A stretch of DNA of 64,000 nucleotides from Cupriavidus sp. EM10 (GCF_018729255.1 NZ_CP076061.1:1984001-2048000), one strand, 5' to 3'; positions 33,120 through 48,004 are shown, counted from the stretch's first letter. Translations and numbers: made by a program. Notes: generated from the sequence alone by a model not told the origin.

Positions 33120-35386
33120 TCACGCCTCGTCATCCCTGCCGTCTTCAACCTGTTCACCATTTTCGCCATCACGCACGGCCGCCACGCGCCGGGTGACGTC
33201 GGGGCGCGTGAACAGGTGGCGTGGATCGGCTTCCAGCCGGCGTTGCCAGTTCGGATGGCCTGACACCGTGCCGGGCAGGTTTGGCTGTTCGCGCAGCGCC
33301 AGCATGTCTTCCACGGGCACCAGCCGCAACGGGGCAGATGCACGGTGCAGCCAGCGCAGGATGGCCTCGACGGGCGCGGTGTCGGCAGGCGGTTCGGCGC
33401 CGCGCGCCACGCCGCCGTCGCACATGGCCTGCCACAGCGCGGTGCGCTCGGCGGCGCGCGACGCCATCAGTCCATCCTCGGTCTCACTCGCTCCCAATTG
33501 ATCCAGCCGCGCGCGCCACGCGATGTCGCGGTCCGACCACCAGCCGGCAATCGTCGGCAGGTCGTGCGTGGTCGTGGTGGCAACGGCCTGCGCGGGCCAG
33601 CTTTCGGGCGGCAGGAACGCGGGGCTGGCGGGCTCGGCCGGGGGCACGGCAGCGGCACCATCGCGCGACTCATCGTTCTCTTCCGTATCCTCTTCCGCTT
33701 CCTCTTCCTCCCGCACGAACCAGAGCACGTCGATGCCCAGCACGCCGCGCGCCTCCAGCGCGGTATTCAGCGTCTCCGGCACGGTGCCCAGGTTCTCGCC
33801 GACGATGATCGCGCGGTGCCGCCACGATTCGATGGCCACCAGCCGCAGCAGGTCGTCGAGCGGGTAGGTCAGATAGGCGCCCGCGCTGGCCGGCGACCCT
33901 TCAGGCACCAGCCACATGCGCGCGAGCCCCAGTACATGATCGATGCGCAGGCCGCCGGCATGGGCCAGGTTGGCGCGCAGCATCTCGATAAACGCGGCGT
34001 AGCCGTTGCGGCGCAGGCCACGCGGCGAGAACACCGCCACGCCCCAGTCCTGCCCCAGCGGGTTGTACAGGTCGGGCGGGGCGCCCGCATGGAAACCATT
34101 CAGCACTTCGGCCTGCCGCGTCCATGCGTGGCTGCCGCCGGGATCGGTGCCCACGGCCAGGTCGGCGATCACGCCCACCGCCATGCCGGCCGCGCGGGCG
34201 CGCTGCTGGGCATCGTCCAGTCCATCGGCGGCCAGCCACTGCAGGAAGGCGTGATAGCCGATGGCATCGGCCGCGGTGGTGGCCATGGCCATGGCCGCCG
34301 CACCGTCGGGGCTGCGCAGCGTGGCCGGCCAGCGGCGCCAGTCGGCGGCATCGCGCCGGGTCTCGTCGTCGGTGGCGGCGCGTAGCTGTTCGGCCTGGAT
34401 CGCCTCGAACGTCGCGTGGGCCAGCAGCGCCTTGCCGCCGCGCGCGCGGAATGCGGCAAACGCCTGCTTCTGCGCGGCGGGCAGCAACGTGTCGTGCCGA
34501 TCCCAGAGCCAGCGCAGCAGCTGCAGCCGCACGCGGGCGAGTGCCGGCCAATCGATCTCGGTACGGCGCTCGGCGTCGGCCAGTGCCGCGCCAATGCCCA
34601 GTTCGGCCACCGCCTGGTCCACGGCGGCCTGGCCGAACACGCGCGCCGGGTCTGCATAAAGCGGGTTGAAGAAGATGCGGCTCGACGGCGAATACGGGCT
34701 GAAGCGCTCCGGCAGCGCCGGAAAACCGGCGTGCAGCGGATTGATCGCGATGGCATCGGCACCGGCACGCGCCGCCGCTTCCGCCGTCAGTGCCAGCGTG
34801 GTCAGGTCGCCCAGGCCGGTGTCGGCGCCGCGCCGCAGGCCGTACAGCTGCACCGACAGGCCCCACGGCTTGCTTGCCAGCACCGGGCGCGGCGATGCCG
34901 CCAGCGCGTCGGCCATGCCGTAGCAGCGCGGCGGCGCCACCGCGACGGTGGTCTCCACATCGCCCAGCAGCAGATGGTGATAGCCCCATTGGGAGATTGG
35001 CGCGATTGCCATCGTGCCGTCGCCGGTGCGCTGCGCGACGCCCTCGATGATCGTGCCATCCTCGCACTCGAGCCGATAGGGCCGCTGCGGCACGGTGTGC
35101 GCCCAGGGCACGACCACCGGCTTGCCCTGGTCGGCGGTGATCAGCGGCGGCAGCGCATGGGCGCCATCGTCCGCCGCCAGCCGGGCGCGCGATGCCTCGC
35201 ACTCGCCCGGCGTGGCGCAGGGAAGGTCCATCGCGGTCAGCACCGTGCGCAGGGCGTCCGACGAAAGCGTCTGCGGCTGGTTCCACGCGTCGCGCCAGTG
35301 CACCTGCAGCCCGGCGCGCTCGGCCAGCAGGCGCAGCGGGTCGCCGTCGCCCGGGGTGCTGGTCGTGCCGGTCGTGCCAGTCGTGT

Positions 35387-35390
<4 letters not shown>
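33120..35390 (-). CDS. malQ: 4-alpha-glucanotransferase (MalQ, GH77)
   Basis: 756 residues; the ATG overlaps the glgX stop by ATGA, so the genes are translationally coupled. The N-terminal MalQ domain (LRLLAERAGLQVHWRDAW) precedes the GH77 barrel: SSRIFFNPLYAD, GGLRIDHVLGLARMW (nucleophile), AIIVGENLGTVP (acid Glu) and TTTHDLPTIAGWW. It transfers maltodextrin segments between chains. Odd feature: an acidic insert (EEEEAEEDTEENDES, then Pro/Ala-rich) between the Glu and Asp motifs. Confidence 0.94.
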
Positions 35391-37534
<2,144 letters not shown>

Positions 37535-37613
37535 GCGTGAAGCTCCTCTTTCTTCTGGTGTTATGGATATCTGTGATGGCTCGGGGCAGGGGGCAGGGCC
37601 CCGTCATCGGCTG

Positions 37614-39886
37614 TCAGGCGCCCGGTTCCGGTGCGTACCGCAGGATCAGCGTGGCAAGCGGCGGCAGCGTCAGCGAAAACGACGCGGGCTGGCCATGCGA
37701 TGGCGTATCGTCGGCCTGCACGCGCCCGCCGTTGCCAAGATTGCTGCCGCCGTAGATCTCGGCATCGGTGTTCAGGCACTCCTCCCAGGTGCCGGCGAAC
37801 GGCACGCCCAGGCGATAGCCGTGGCGGGGCACCGGCGTCATGTTGACGACGGCCAGCACCACGTCCTTGCTGTCGGGGCCGGCGCGGCGCAGGTAGGCGA
37901 AGACGCTGTTCTGGTGGTCGTCGCCGACGATCCACTGGAAGCCCTCTGGCCGGTGATCCATCGCGTGCAGCGCCGGCAGGGCGCGGTACAGGCGGTTCAG
38001 GTCGCGCACCAGCGAATGCACGCCGCGATGCGCGGGCTGGTCCAGCAGCGCCCAGTCCAGTTCGTCGTCGTGGTTCCATTCGCGCCATTGGGCAAACTCG
38101 CCGCCCATGAACAGCAGCTTCTTGCCCGGATGCGTCCACATGAAGCCGTAGTAGGCGCGCAGGTTGGCAAAGCGCTGCCAGTCGTCGCCGGGCGCCTTGC
38201 CGATCATCGATCCCTTGCCGTGCACCACCTCGTCGTGCGACAGCGGCAGCACGAACGCCTCCGACCACGCGTAGACCATGCCGAACGTCATGTCGCCGTG
38301 ATGCCATGGCCGGTGGATCGACTCGTGGCCCAGGTAGCGCAGCGTGTCGTGCATCCAGCCCATGTTCCACTTGAAGTGAAAGCCCAGCCCGCCCGATTCC
38401 ACGCTGGCGGTAACGCCGGGCCAGGCCGTGGATTCCTCGGCAATGGTCAGGGCGCCAGGGCAGCGCTCGCGCACCACGGTGTTCATCTCGCGCAGGAACG
38501 CCACCGACTCCAGGTTCTCGCGGCCGCCAAAACGGTTCGGCACCCACTGGCCGGGTTCGCGGCTGTAGTCGCGATAGAGCATCGATGCCACGGCGTCCAC
38601 GCGCAGCCCGTCGGCGTGGAAGTGTTCAAGCCAGTGCACGGCGTTGGCCAGCAGGAAGCCGCGCACCTCGTTGCGGCCCAGGTTATAGATCAGCGTGTTC
38701 CAGTCCTGGTGATAGCCTTCGCGCGGGTCCGCGTGCTCGTACAGCGCGGTGCCGTCGAACATCGCCAGCCCGTGCGGGTCGGTCGGAAAGTGCGCGGGCA
38801 CCCAGTCCAGGATCACGCCGATCCCGGCCTGGTGGCAGCGGTCCACGAACGACGCGAACTGCTCGGGCGAGCCCAGGCGCGCCGTGGGGGCGAACAGCGA
38901 CAGCGGCTGGTAGCCCCACGATCCCCCGAACGGGTGTTCCGTGATGGGCAGCAGCTCGATATGCGTGAAGCCGAGGTCGCGGATATAGGGAACCAGCCGC
39001 TCGGCCAGGATGTCCCACCCCGGCCGCTGTCGTTGGCCGCGCGCTGCCACGACAGCACGTGCAGCTCGTAGACCGACATCGGCGCGGCGTAGGGATCGGT
39101 GCTGGCGCGCTGCGCCATCCAGGCCGCATCGTTCCAGCGGAACGGTGGCGCGGCATGTCCCGCGCAGGCCACCACCGACGCCGTGGCCGGCGGCAGCTCG
39201 GTGGCCTGGGCCACCGGATCGGCCTTGTCGGGCAGGGCTTCGCCATGGGGGCCGGTCATGTCGTACTTGTAGCGGCTGCCGGGCGTCACGCCCAGCCCCT
39301 GCGGCACGAACAGTTCCCACACGCCCGAACCGTGCCGCAGCCGCATCGGATGGCGCGCCGGATTCCAGCCGTTGAAGTCGCCAATCACGGACACGCGCCG
39401 CGCATTCGGCGCCCACACGGCGAAACGTACGCCGGGTTCGCCGTCGATGGTCAGGCATTGCGCGCCCAGGCACTTGCCCAGTTCAAGGTGGCGGCCTTCG
39501 TTGAACAGGTGCAGGTCGAGGTCGCCAAGCAGCAGCCCGAAGGCGTACGGGTCCGCGCCGATCTGCTCGCTGCCGTCGGGCCAGCGGATGCGCAGCCGGT
39601 AGTCGGGTGCGGCCGGTTGCCGGTCGTCGAAGCCGGGCAGGCGGCCGGCAAACACGCCGTCGACGTGCAGCTGCACCATGTCGGCCAGAAATTCGCCGTC
39701 GGCACGGATCAGCTGGATCGCTGCCGCGCCGGGCACGATGGCGCGGACCACCGCGCCGTGTTCGTCGCGATGCGGGCCGAGTACACCGAACGGGTCTGCC
39801 AGACGCGCTTCGCGCAGCGCGTCGATGACGGGACCGGGCAGCGTCGGCGCCGGCATGTCCAGCGTGGCGCCATCATTCCTGGCCAT
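37614..39886 (-). CDS. glgB: 1,4-alpha-glucan branching enzyme (GlgB; one apparent frameshift)
   Basis: About 757 residues when one base is added to the C4 run at 39018-39021. The N-terminal part holds two beta domains ([14 protein letters not shown] and [20 protein letters not shown]) and the C-terminal part holds the catalytic GH13 domain: [46 protein letters not shown] (nucleophile), [11 protein letters not shown] and [12 protein letters not shown]. Both halves are fully conserved, so the break looks like a sequencing artefact. The ATG overlaps the treS stop by 14 nt. It makes alpha-1,6 branches in the GlgE-built glucan. Confidence 0.92.
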
Positions 39887-42800
39887 TGTTGTCTCCCACG
39901 AGTTTGCGGACCAGTCGCGCCAGGCCACTGGCCGGCAGGTCGATCCATGCCACGCGGTTGGCCGCTTCGTAGCCCACTTCGTAGGCCGCACGTTCCAGCA
40001 GGAACAGGTCCAGCAGCGGCTGCAGCTGGCCGGTGGAGGCCCACGGCTGTGGCGCGGCCGCCATGGTTTGCTGATAGCAGTGCAGGAACGCGTCGCCGGC
40101 CGTGATGCGGAAGCGGTCGAGCAGCGCGGCACGGCGGTCGGCCTGTGCGGGCGGCAGCGCGGCGTGCGTGCGCTCCTGCCGGTCGGTGCCCACGGTGGCG
40201 GCGGCGTAGTCGATCGATCGCAGCAACCCGGCCACGTCGCGCAGCGGCGACGTCTTGCGCCGGCGGAAGGCCAGCGGCTGGCGCGGCTCGCCTTCGAAAT
40301 CCACCAGGTAGGTGTCGTTCTGTGCAATCAGCACCTGGCCCAGGTGGAAGTCGCCGTGAATGCGCGTCTGCAGGCTGTCGGGCGCGGCGGCGGCCAGGCG
40401 CTTGACCAGACCCGGCAGCTTGTCGCGCGCGGCCAGCAGCGTGTCGATGTCGCGGGCAAAGCTGCCCGAGGCGTTGGCCCGGCGCGCTTCCAGCAGGCCG
40501 ACCGCTTCTTCCAGCGACCGCAACGCTTCCTCGGCCCATTCGGTGGCCTGCGCGTCGGTGGCGGCCACCGGCGCGAAGGCGTCTTCGTCGGTGGGCCGGG
40601 CCAGTACCGCGTGCAGTTCGGCCAGACGCCGGCCCAGCGTGCCGACCATCGTGGCGTACCCGCTCATGGCTTCGCCAAACTCGTCCTCGCTGTCGGTTTC
40701 GGTGGCGGGCAGGGCGTCGTCGATCGACCGCCCCAGGTAGTCGAGCGTCCAGTCCCAGCCGTCGCCCTGGTTGAGGATGTAGCCCTGCAGCAGCATCAGC
40801 GTGTGCGGTGTGCCGTTGGCGCCAGTGCGCACCACTTCGCCCAGCAGCGGCGCCGAATGGGTATAGCCATGGCTGGTCAGGTAGCGCGTCATCTCGGCTT
40901 CGGGGTGGATGCCGCCGGCCACGCGGCGCACCAGCTTGAGCACGCCCGTGTTGCCGAATGCCAGCGAACTGTTCGACTGCTCGGCCGACATCCACTGCAC
41001 CGGTTCGCTTTCGAGCGGCGCCTCGGCCAGGCCGGGCTCGGCCAGGTAGCGGATGGTGCCGTGCGGGGTTTCGGCGCTGACGTTGTCGCGCAGCGACTGC
41101 ACCACGGCGCGGGCGTAGGATTCCACCACGAAGCCGTCGGTGGCCACGCCCACGCGGGCGCCGCGCCGGATGCGGGCCATCGACAGCCCGGTCACCAGTT
41201 GCGGCATGCCTTCGGTGCTTTCGCGGTCCCACAGCAGCGCCACCGGCAACTGGTAGCACTCCGTGCGGCCCGGCAGCGTGACTTCGACCTCGCAGTGCCA
41301 GACCTCCTCGCTGGTGCCCACCCGCGCCACCGGCCAGGCATAGGCGACGTTCACGCGTTCGATGCGTTCGCCCTTCGACGCAAACCAGCGGCGCCGCGCC
41401 AGATAGTTGGGCAGCACCTCCGTGGTCAGCGTGCGGCGCGCCGACTCGGTCAGTTCGGAGCGCCCCCCGATGTTCTGCAATACCAGCGTGACCTGATCCA
41501 CCATCTGCTCCGGGGCGTTGACGTGCCACGACGGCGGCTGCGCGTCCTCGCTGAGCACAAACCAGTAGAAACCATACGGCGGCAGCGTCAGCAGGTAGGT
41601 GAGCTGGCCGATGGCAGGAAAGGGCGTGGCGCCGAGCATCTCGACGGGCACGCGGCCATTGAACTGCGACAGGTCGAGTTCGACGGCCTGCGGCGCGCGC
41701 GACAGGTTGGCCACGCACAGGATGTGCTCGCCGTCGTATTCGCGCAGGTACGCCAGAATCTTGCGGTTGCCCGGAAACAGGAAGCGCAGCGTGCCCCGGC
41801 CGAAGGCGCGGTGCTGCCGGCGCAGCGCCAGCATGCGGCGCATCCAGTTCAGCAGCGAATGCGGGTCGCGCGTCTGGGCTTCGACGTTGACGGCCTCGAA
41901 GCCGTACAGCGGCCCCTGCAACGGCGGCAGCACCAGCCGTTCGGGATCGGCGTGGGAAAAGCCGCCGTTACGGTCGGGCGACCACTGCATCGGCGTGCGC
42001 ACGCCGTCGCGGTCGCCCAGGTGGATGTTGTCGCCCATGCCGATCTCGTCGCCGTAATAGATCACGGGCGTGCCAGGCATCGAGAACAGCAGGCTGTTCA
42101 TCAGTTCGATGCGGCGGCGGTCGCGCTCCATCAGCGGGGCCAGCCGGCGGCGGATGCCCAGGTTGATGCGCGCGCGCCGGTCGGAGGCGTAGACCTCCCA
42201 CAGGTAGTCGCGCTCGCTGCTGGTCACCATTTCCAGCGTCAGTTCGTCGTGGTTGCGCAGGAAGATCGCCCACTGGCAGTTGGGCGGCACTTCCGGCGTC
42301 TGCCGCATGATGTCGGTGATCGGGAAGCGGTCTTCGCGCGCGATGGCCATGTACATGCGCGGCATCAGCGGGAAGTGGAACGACATATGGCATTCGTCGC
42401 CCTCGATGCCGCCGTCGGGGCTGGCCGCGCCGGTGGTGTCGGCCGTGCCGCCGCCGCTGGCGCCGCCAAAGTACTGCTGCGCGTCCTCGGGCCACATATT
42501 GGCCTCGGCCAGCAGCATCCGGCCCGGATACCGTTCGTCCAGGTGGCGGCGGATCTTGCGGATCACCTCGTGCGTCTCGGGCAGGTTCTCGTTGGTCGTG
42601 CCCTCGCGCTCCACCAGGTACGGCACCGCATCCAGCCGCAGGCCGTCGATGCCGATGTCGAGCCAGAAGCGCATGACCGACAGCACTTCGTTGAGCACCT
42701 GCGGATTGTCGAAGTTCAGGTCCGGCTGGTGCGAATAGAAGCGGTGCCAGAAATAGGCGCCCGCCTCGGCGTCCCAGCTCCAATTGGACTTCTCGGTGTC

Positions 42801-43274
42801 GCAGAAGATGATGCGCGTGCCGGTGTACTTCTGGTCGTTGTCGGACCACACGTAGTAGTTGCGCGCGGCCGATCCGGGCTTGGCGCGGCGGGCGCGCTGG
42901 AACCACGGGTGCTGGTCGGACGTATGGTTGATGACCAGTTCCGTGATCACGCGCAGGCCGCGGGCGTGCGCCGCCGTCACGAAGCGCTTGGCCTCGGCCA
43001 GCGTGCCGTAGTCGGGATGGACGTTGCGGTAGTCGGCAATGTCGTAGCCGTCGTCGCGGCGCGGCGACGGATAGAACGGCAGCAGCCAGATCGTGTCGAC
43101 ACCCAGGCTGACCAGGTAGTCCAGCTTGGCATGCAGGCCGGCGAAATCGCCCACGCCGTCGCCATTGGCGTCATAGAACGACTTGATGTGCAACTGGTAG
43201 ATCACCGCGTCCTTGTACCAGAGCGGGTCGGCGTTGAGCAGTGCGGCGTTGGCGCGCTCCGAGAGTCGCTTCAT
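39873..43274 (-). CDS. treS: Trehalose synthase-maltokinase fusion (TreS-Pep2)
   Basis: 1133 residues without a frameshift. Residues ~1-560 are GH13 trehalose synthase: [32 protein letters not shown] (nucleophile), [11 protein letters not shown] (acid) and [13 protein letters not shown]. Residues ~580-1133 are maltokinase: RRRWFASKG at its start, then the kinase core [11 protein letters not shown] (about 970) and [12 protein letters not shown]. The fused enzyme interconverts trehalose and maltose and phosphorylates maltose to maltose-1-phosphate, the GlgE donor. The ATG overlaps the glgE stop (ATGA). Confidence 0.96.
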   Translation of the reverse strand: MKRLSERANAALLNADPLWYKDAVIYQLHIKSFYDANGDGVGDFAGLHAKLDYLVSLGVDTIWLLPFYPSPRRDDGYDIADYRNVHPDYGTLAEAKRFVTAAHARGLRVITELVINHTSDQHPWFQRARRAKPGSAARNYYVWSDNDQKYTGTRIIFCDTEKSNWSWDAEAGAYFWHRFYSHQPDLNFDNPQVLNEVLSVMRFWLDIGIDGLRLDAVPYLVEREGTTNENLPETHEVIRKIRRHLDERYPGRMLLAEANMWPEDAQQYFGGASGGGTADTTGAASPDGGIEGDECHMSFHFPLMPRMYMAIAREDRFPITDIMRQTPEVPPNCQWAIFLRNHDELTLEMVTSSERDYLWEVYASDRRARINLGIRRRLAPLMERDRRRIELMNSLLFSMPGTPVIYYGDEIGMGDNIHLGDRDGVRTPMQWSPDRNGGFSHADPERLVLPPLQGPLYGFEAVNVEAQTRDPHSLLNWMRRMLALRRQHRAFGRGTLRFLFPGNRKILAYLREYDGEHILCVANLSRAPQAVELDLSQFNGRVPVEMLGATPFPAIGQLTYLLTLPPYGFYWFVLSEDAQPPSWHVNAPEQMVDQVTLVLQNIGGRSELTESARRTLTTEVLPNYLARRRWFASKGERIERVNVAYAWPVARVGTSEEVWHCEVEVTLPGRTECYQLPVALLWDRESTEGMPQLVTGLSMARIRRGARVGVATDGFVVESYARAVVQSLRDNVSAETPHGTIRYLAEPGLAEAPLESEPVQWMSAEQSNSSLAFGNTGVLKLVRRVAGGIHPEAEMTRYLTSHGYTHSAPLLGEVVRTGANGTPHTLMLLQGYILNQGDGWDWTLDYLGRSIDDALPATETDSEDEFGEAMSGYATMVGTLGRRLAELHAVLARPTDEDAFAPVAATDAQATEWAEEALRSLEEAVGLLEARRANASGSFARDIDTLLAARDKLPGLVKRLAAAAPDSLQTRIHGDFHLGQVLIAQNDTYLVDFEGEPRQPLAFRRRKTSPLRDVAGLLRSIDYAAATVGTDRQERTHAALPPAQADRRAALLDRFRITAGDAFLHCYQQTMAAAPQPWASTGQLQPLLDLFLLERAAYEVGYEAANRVAWIDLPASGLARLVRKLVGDNNGQE

Positions 43275-46200
43275 GCCGTATCTCCAGGTTGTTGTTGTGG
43301 CCTGACATGCCAGAGCGAGAACGGCAGTTCGTGCGGATTCAGGCGGATGCGCTGCCGCTTGCCGTGCCAGGTAAAGCGCGTGCCGAACATCTGGTCCTCG
43401 GCCTCCAGTGCGGCGTTATCCGGCAGGCCCCATTCCCAGAGCGGCAGTTCGATGTCGGTCTCGCGCGGGGTGCGCGGGTCCAGGCTGATGGCGGCCAGCA
43501 GCACGTCGTCGCCGAACGCGCCGGCGTGCTCGGCCCCGGTGGGCACGAAGCGGGCGAAGTAGAGCACCGAGTCGTCGCTGGCGTGATAGAAGCGCACGCC
43601 CAGGTGGTTCTGCAGCGCCGGATGGTTGGCGCGAATCTGGTTCAGCCGCGAGATCTCGGCCACGATGTTGCCCGGCGCGCGCCAGTCGCGCACGCGCAGT
43701 TCGTACTTTTCGGAGTCCAGGTATTCCTCGCGCTCCACGCCGTTGAGCACCAGCGGGGCGCTCTCGCAGACCTCGAAGCCGTTGTACATGCCCCAGAGGC
43801 CCGACAGCAGCGTGGCCAGCGCGGCACGGATCAGGAACGCCGGGCGCCCGCCTTCGTGCAGGAAGAACGGGTTGATGTCCGGCGTGTTGACGAAGAAGTG
43901 CGGGCGGTAGAACTCGCGCAGCGGGCTTTGCGTCAGCTCGGTCATGTACTCGATCAGCTCGGCCTTGGTGTTGCGCCACGTGAAGTACGTGTACGACTGC
44001 GAAAAGCCCAGCTTGGCCAGCCGCGCCATCATCTTGGGCCGCGTGAAGGCTTCGGCCAGGAACAGGGTGTCCGGGTGCCTGGCGCGCACGTCCGCGATCA
44101 TCCATTCCCAGAACGGCAGCGGCTTGGTGTGCGGATTGTCCACGCGGAAGATGCGCACGCCCTGGTCGGCCCAGAACATCACCACGTCGCGCAGCGCCTG
44201 CCACAACTGCTGGCCGCCCGGGGGGCCGCATAGAAGTCGACGTTGACGATGTCCTCGTACTTCTTGGGCGGATTCTCGGCATAGCGCAGCGTGCCGTCCG
44301 GCCGGTGCGAGAACCATTCGGGGTGCTCGCGCAGCCAGGGATGGTCTGGCGAACACTGGATGGCGAAGTCGAGCGCCAGTTCGATACCCATCTCCGCCGC
44401 CGCGCGGCGCAGGCGCTGGAAGTCTTCCAGCGTGCCCAGCTGCGGATGGATGGCATCGTGGCCGCCCTCGGGGCTGCCAATGGCGTAGGGGCTGCCCACG
44501 TCGCCGGGCTCGGCCTTCAGGCTGTTGTTCTTGCCCTTGCGGTGTGCCTGGCCGATCGGGTGGATCGGCGGGAAGTACAGCACGTCGAAGCCCATCGCGC
44601 GAATCGCCGGCAGACGGCGGATCACGTCGTCGAACGTGCCGTGGCGGTTCACGTCGCCGCTCTCGGAGCGCGGAAACAGCTCGTACCAGCTGGCAAAGCG
44701 GCCGGCAAGGCGGTCTGCCTCCACGGGCATCGTGGTCGGGTAGCGGCTGGCGAACGGGCGGCCTGCCGGGGTTTCCATGGCCGCGCGCATGGCGGTTTCG
44801 GTGCGTGGCGACAGCAGGATCTCCAGGCGCAGCGCATCGTCTGCCGCGGCAGACAGGTCTGCCAGGATCGCGCCGGCATCGGCAATCTGGGCGGCCTCCG
44901 GCGTGCCCAGCGTGGCTGCCACCAGTTGCGCGCCTTCCTCGATCTCCAGCTTGATGTCGACGCCGGCCTTGCGCTTCTTGCCGATTTCGTCGAGCCAGCT
45001 GGCGAAGGTATCGCGCCACGCCTCGACGGTGAATTCGTGCCGGCCCATGGCCACCATCGGGAAGCTGCCGCGCCAGCGGTCGTTGACGATATGGACCATC
45101 GGCGAGGCGTGCCAGGCTTGCTCGCCGGGAGCGCGCCACAGCACCACGGCGGCCAGCTTGTCGTGCCCGTCCATCCAGATATCGGCGCTGACTTCGACGC
45201 GCTCGCCCACGGTGCGGCGCACGGCAAAGCGGCCATTGTCGATGGTGGGCGACAGGTTTTCGATGGCCACGCGCGGGGCTTCCATGGCGGCAGCCAGCGC
45301 GCGTTCGGCGGCTTTGTCGGCGGATTTGCGCGAGTCCTTGCGTCCGCCGTTGACCACGGCGGGCGACGGCACCGCTTCAAACAGGCGGATATCGGCCGGC
45401 GGCAGCGTGATCGTGCTGCATGGGCTCAGGTTGTCGAGACCGTCGTCGAGCGTGCCGCCGGGGCCGCCGTCCACCGGTGTCAGCCTGGCTGACGGCTGCG
45501 GCAGGCCGCTCAGCACGCGGTCGACGCCAAACGACGCCGGGTGCACGGGACACGGATTCAGCACCACGGTCAGCGCGGGTTCGCCGGCGGCGCCGTTGGC
45601 CAGGTGGCGCGGCACGCGCGCCAGCACGGTCAGCGGGGCGTCCGGACCGCTGACCTGGCGCACCGCCACGGCGGGTTCGTCGTCGCGGGCGGCCAGCCAG
45701 GCATTGGCCTGCATGACTTCGTGGGTCAGGTCGTAGGGCGCATCGACGATATCGTCGGGATGGCCGTCGGCTTGCGCAACGGGGGATGCATCGAGTGTGG
45801 CACTGTGGGCGGCAGCGGCGCCCGTCTCGTAGCCCGCCGGCACCATCCAGCCATCGCCGATGGCGGCGGCCGTCCATAGCGCCCGCCGTGCGGCCAGCAC
45901 ATCGACGCCATCGGGCGCCAGCGCTGGCGCGGCCAGAACGCGACCGAAACGGCGCAGCCGCGCGATTTCCTCGGTCAGCCACGCGCTGCGATAGTCCCAC
46001 CATGGCAGCGACGAAAACGCGCCGTCGAAGGGCGCGCTGGCCAGGTCGTCCAGTTGCTGCGGGTTGGTGCCGGGCGTCCAGGCCAGGAACAGCGGCTTGC
46101 TGCCGTCGCCATTTGCACCTTTTCCGCCATTGCGCCGTAGCGTCTCGATCAGCTCGGCCCAGTGCCGCCCGGGCACACGCGATGGCGCCCTGCAGCAAAA

Positions 46201-46590
46201 GCCCGCCACGCCGGCAGCCAGGGCATCGCCCAGCTGGGCGCTCCACCAGGCCAGCAACTGGCCTGCCGTGGCGTCGTCGAACCAGCGCACGCGCACCCCG
46301 GGCAGGTGATTGTCCGTCGCATCGGGGCTGCCGGCGGGTCGTGCGTGATCGACCCAGCCGTCATGCATGGCTGCGGTGTCCTTGGGCAGCCGGTCGAGGG
46401 CCAGGTCCAGCAGCGGCGCCAGGCCATGCGCGCGGCAGGCCTCGATCGCCGCTTGCAGCGCGTCGGGGCGGGAGTGGGAAGCCGACCAGCCGGCCAGCAG
46501 GATATGGTCGAATCCGAGCTTGGCGGCGCGCACCAGCGCGTCGTTATCCAGAGCCCGCGATTCCGTCAGGTTGAGTTGGCAAATGCGCAC
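43271..46590 (-). CDS. glgE: Alpha-1,4-glucan:maltose-1-phosphate maltosyltransferase (GlgE) with long N-terminal extension
   Basis: About 1106 residues after one base is added near the G6 run at 44220-44225. From about residue 440 it is a standard Glg[54 protein letters not shown], then [16 protein letters not shown] (nucleophile Asp) and [12 protein letters not shown] (acid Glu). It adds maltosyl units from maltose-1-phosphate to glucan. The first ~440 residues are extra compared with the ~660-700-residue streptomycete and mycobacterial enzymes. They look like a degenerate alpha-amylase-type barrel ([42 protein letters not shown]) without clear catalytic residues. First gene of the synthesis unit; GTG start. 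Confidence 0.92.
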
Positions 46591-46661
46591 GTCACACGTC
46601 CTCTGGCCGTGGGGCGCCCGTGGAGCAGGCGGGCGCGCGTCATGTCAATTCAGGACGGGTA

Positions 46662-46677
46662 TGCAGGCGGCATGCCA
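46662..46677 (-). promoter_or_regulatory. Candidate sigma-54 promoter upstream of glgE operon
   Basis: The minus strand reads TGGCATG-CCGC-CTGCA, with a perfect -24 TGGCATG, exact GG-N10-GC spacing and a CTGCA -12. The predicted transcript start is about 60 nt before the glgE GTG. The next gene upstream on this strand encodes a sigma-54 activator. Confidence 0.55.
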
Positions 46678-46781
46678 GCTTCGGCCCTGCACGGGCGCCT
46701 TCACGCAAAGTGCGGTGCAGCAAGGGATGGCGCGGGACGAAGAGATATATGGCGACGCGTTGCGCGCCGTCGGCCCTGTAA

Positions 46782-46815
46782 TTCCTACATGGACAGGACG
46801 GGTATGGCGTAGGAA
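46782..46815. promoter_or_regulatory. Candidate activator-binding inverted repeat upstream of glgE
   Basis: TTCCTAC and GTAGGAA form 7-bp arms separated by 20 nt, about 105-140 bp upstream of the -24 element. This is where enhancer sites for sigma-54 activators usually lie. The rest of this 358-nt gap (46591-46948) holds no gene I can support. Confidence 0.4.
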
Positions 46816-46948
46816 CGTCGATGTCGGGCCAGCTGCCCGGAATGGAGGCATTTGGGACACCGGCCGATGCGAAAAAGAGACAGCTGGAAGGGGGGCAGAG
46901 CGGTGAGACGGGGGACTGCGCGGGGGCGGGAGCGGGCGGGCCGGTGGC

Positions 46949-48004
46949 TCAGCTGGCCCGATAGAGGTCGAGGCGGTTGTACAGCGTCTTCAGGCTGATG
47001 CCCAGCGCGCGGGCGGCCTGGCGCTTGTCGCCATCGTACTTGGCCAGCGTGGCCAGGATGATCTCGCGCTGCGTGTCCGCAAGCGTGGTGCCAACGCGCA
47101 CGCTCACCACGCCATCGACGGTCGTCGGGCGCGGCGGCTGGCTGGCCAGCCCCGGATTGCCGATCTCCACCTGGCGGTCGGCCAGGATATAGGCGCGATA
47201 GATCGAGTTCTTCAGTTCGCGCACGTTGCCGGGCCAGTCGTAGCGCACCAGCCGTTCCAGAGAGCCGGGCGAAAATGTCTTCTCCGTCTGCTCCATCGCG
47301 TTGAACTCGTCCAGGAAATGGCGCGCCAGCGGAATGATGTCTTCGGTGCGCTCGCGCAGCGGCGGGATATGCAGCGGGAAGACAGCCAGGCGGTACAGCA
47401 GGTCTTCGCGCAACTGGCCGCCGCGCACGGCATCCATGGGGTCGCGATTGGTGGCGGCCAGGATACGTACGTCGCTGACCATCGGCGCGTCGCCGCCCAC
47501 GCGATGGAATGACCGCGCTTCCAGCACGCGCAGCAGCTTGATCTGCATCTCCAGCGGCATTTCGGTGACTTCGTCCAGGAACAGCGTGCCGCCCTGGGCC
47601 TGCTCGAAATAGCCGGCCTTCTGCTCCAGTGCGCCCGTGAAGCCGCCTTTCTCGTGGCCGAACAGTTCGGACTCGATCAGCGTGGGCGCGATGGCGCCGC
47701 AGTTGACGGCCACGAACGGCCCGCTCCGGCGACTGCTGCGCTCATGCACCGCACGCGCCACCACTTCCTTGCCGCTGCCGCTTTCGCCCACCGCCAGCAT
47801 GGTCACATCGGTAGCTGCCACGCGATTCAACTGACCAATCAGTCGTTGCATGGCGGGCGATGTGCTTTCCCAGAGCAGCGAGACCTGCGCGGGTGCGGCG
47901 CGGCGCCCTGCAGGACGGGGCGCGGCGGCGGGGCGGCCGGAAGGGAGCGTGGCAGTGGTTGACACAGGTTGTCGGTTAGGGTCTGCGGTCCGGCACGTCG
48001 GCAT
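46949..48004 (-). CDS. Sigma-54-dependent transcriptional activator lacking a receiver domain
   Basis: 351 residues. After a Pro/Ala-rich lead of ~40 residues comes the AAA+ domain: Walker A GESGSGKE, the sigma-54 contact loop EKGGFTGAL (GGFTGA in place of the usual GAFTGA), Walker B GTLFLDEV, and [12 protein letters not shown]. The C-terminus is a Fis-type helix-turn-helix ([19 protein letters not shown]). With no N-terminal sensory domain it resembles PspF-type activators that are controlled by a partner protein or by expression level. It lies upstream of the glgE unit on the same strand and divergent from a second activator. A GTG at 47962 is an alternative start. Confidence 0.9.
   Translation of the reverse strand: MPTCRTADPNRQPVSTTATLPSGRPAAAPRPAGRRAAPAQVSLLWESTSPAMQRLIGQLNRVAATDVTMLAVGESGSGKEVVARAVHERSSRRSGPFVAVNCGAIAPTLIESELFGHEKGGFTGALEQKAGYFEQAQGGTLFLDEVTEMPLEMQIKLLRVLEARSFHRVGGDAPMVSDVRILAATNRDPMDAVRGGQLREDLLYRLAVFPLHIPPLRERTEDIIPLARHFLDEFNAMEQTEKTFSPGSLERLVRYDWPGNVRELKNSIYRAYILADRQVEIGNPGLASQPPRPTTVDGVVSVRVGTTLADTQREIILATLAKYDGDKRQAARALGISLKTLYNRLDLYRAS

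Noticed and set aside
39678-43562. A 1294-codon plus-strand open frame
   Set aside because: It is antisense to treS-maltokinase and glgB, which have all their catalytic motifs. Long antisense frames are expected in DNA this rich in G+C.
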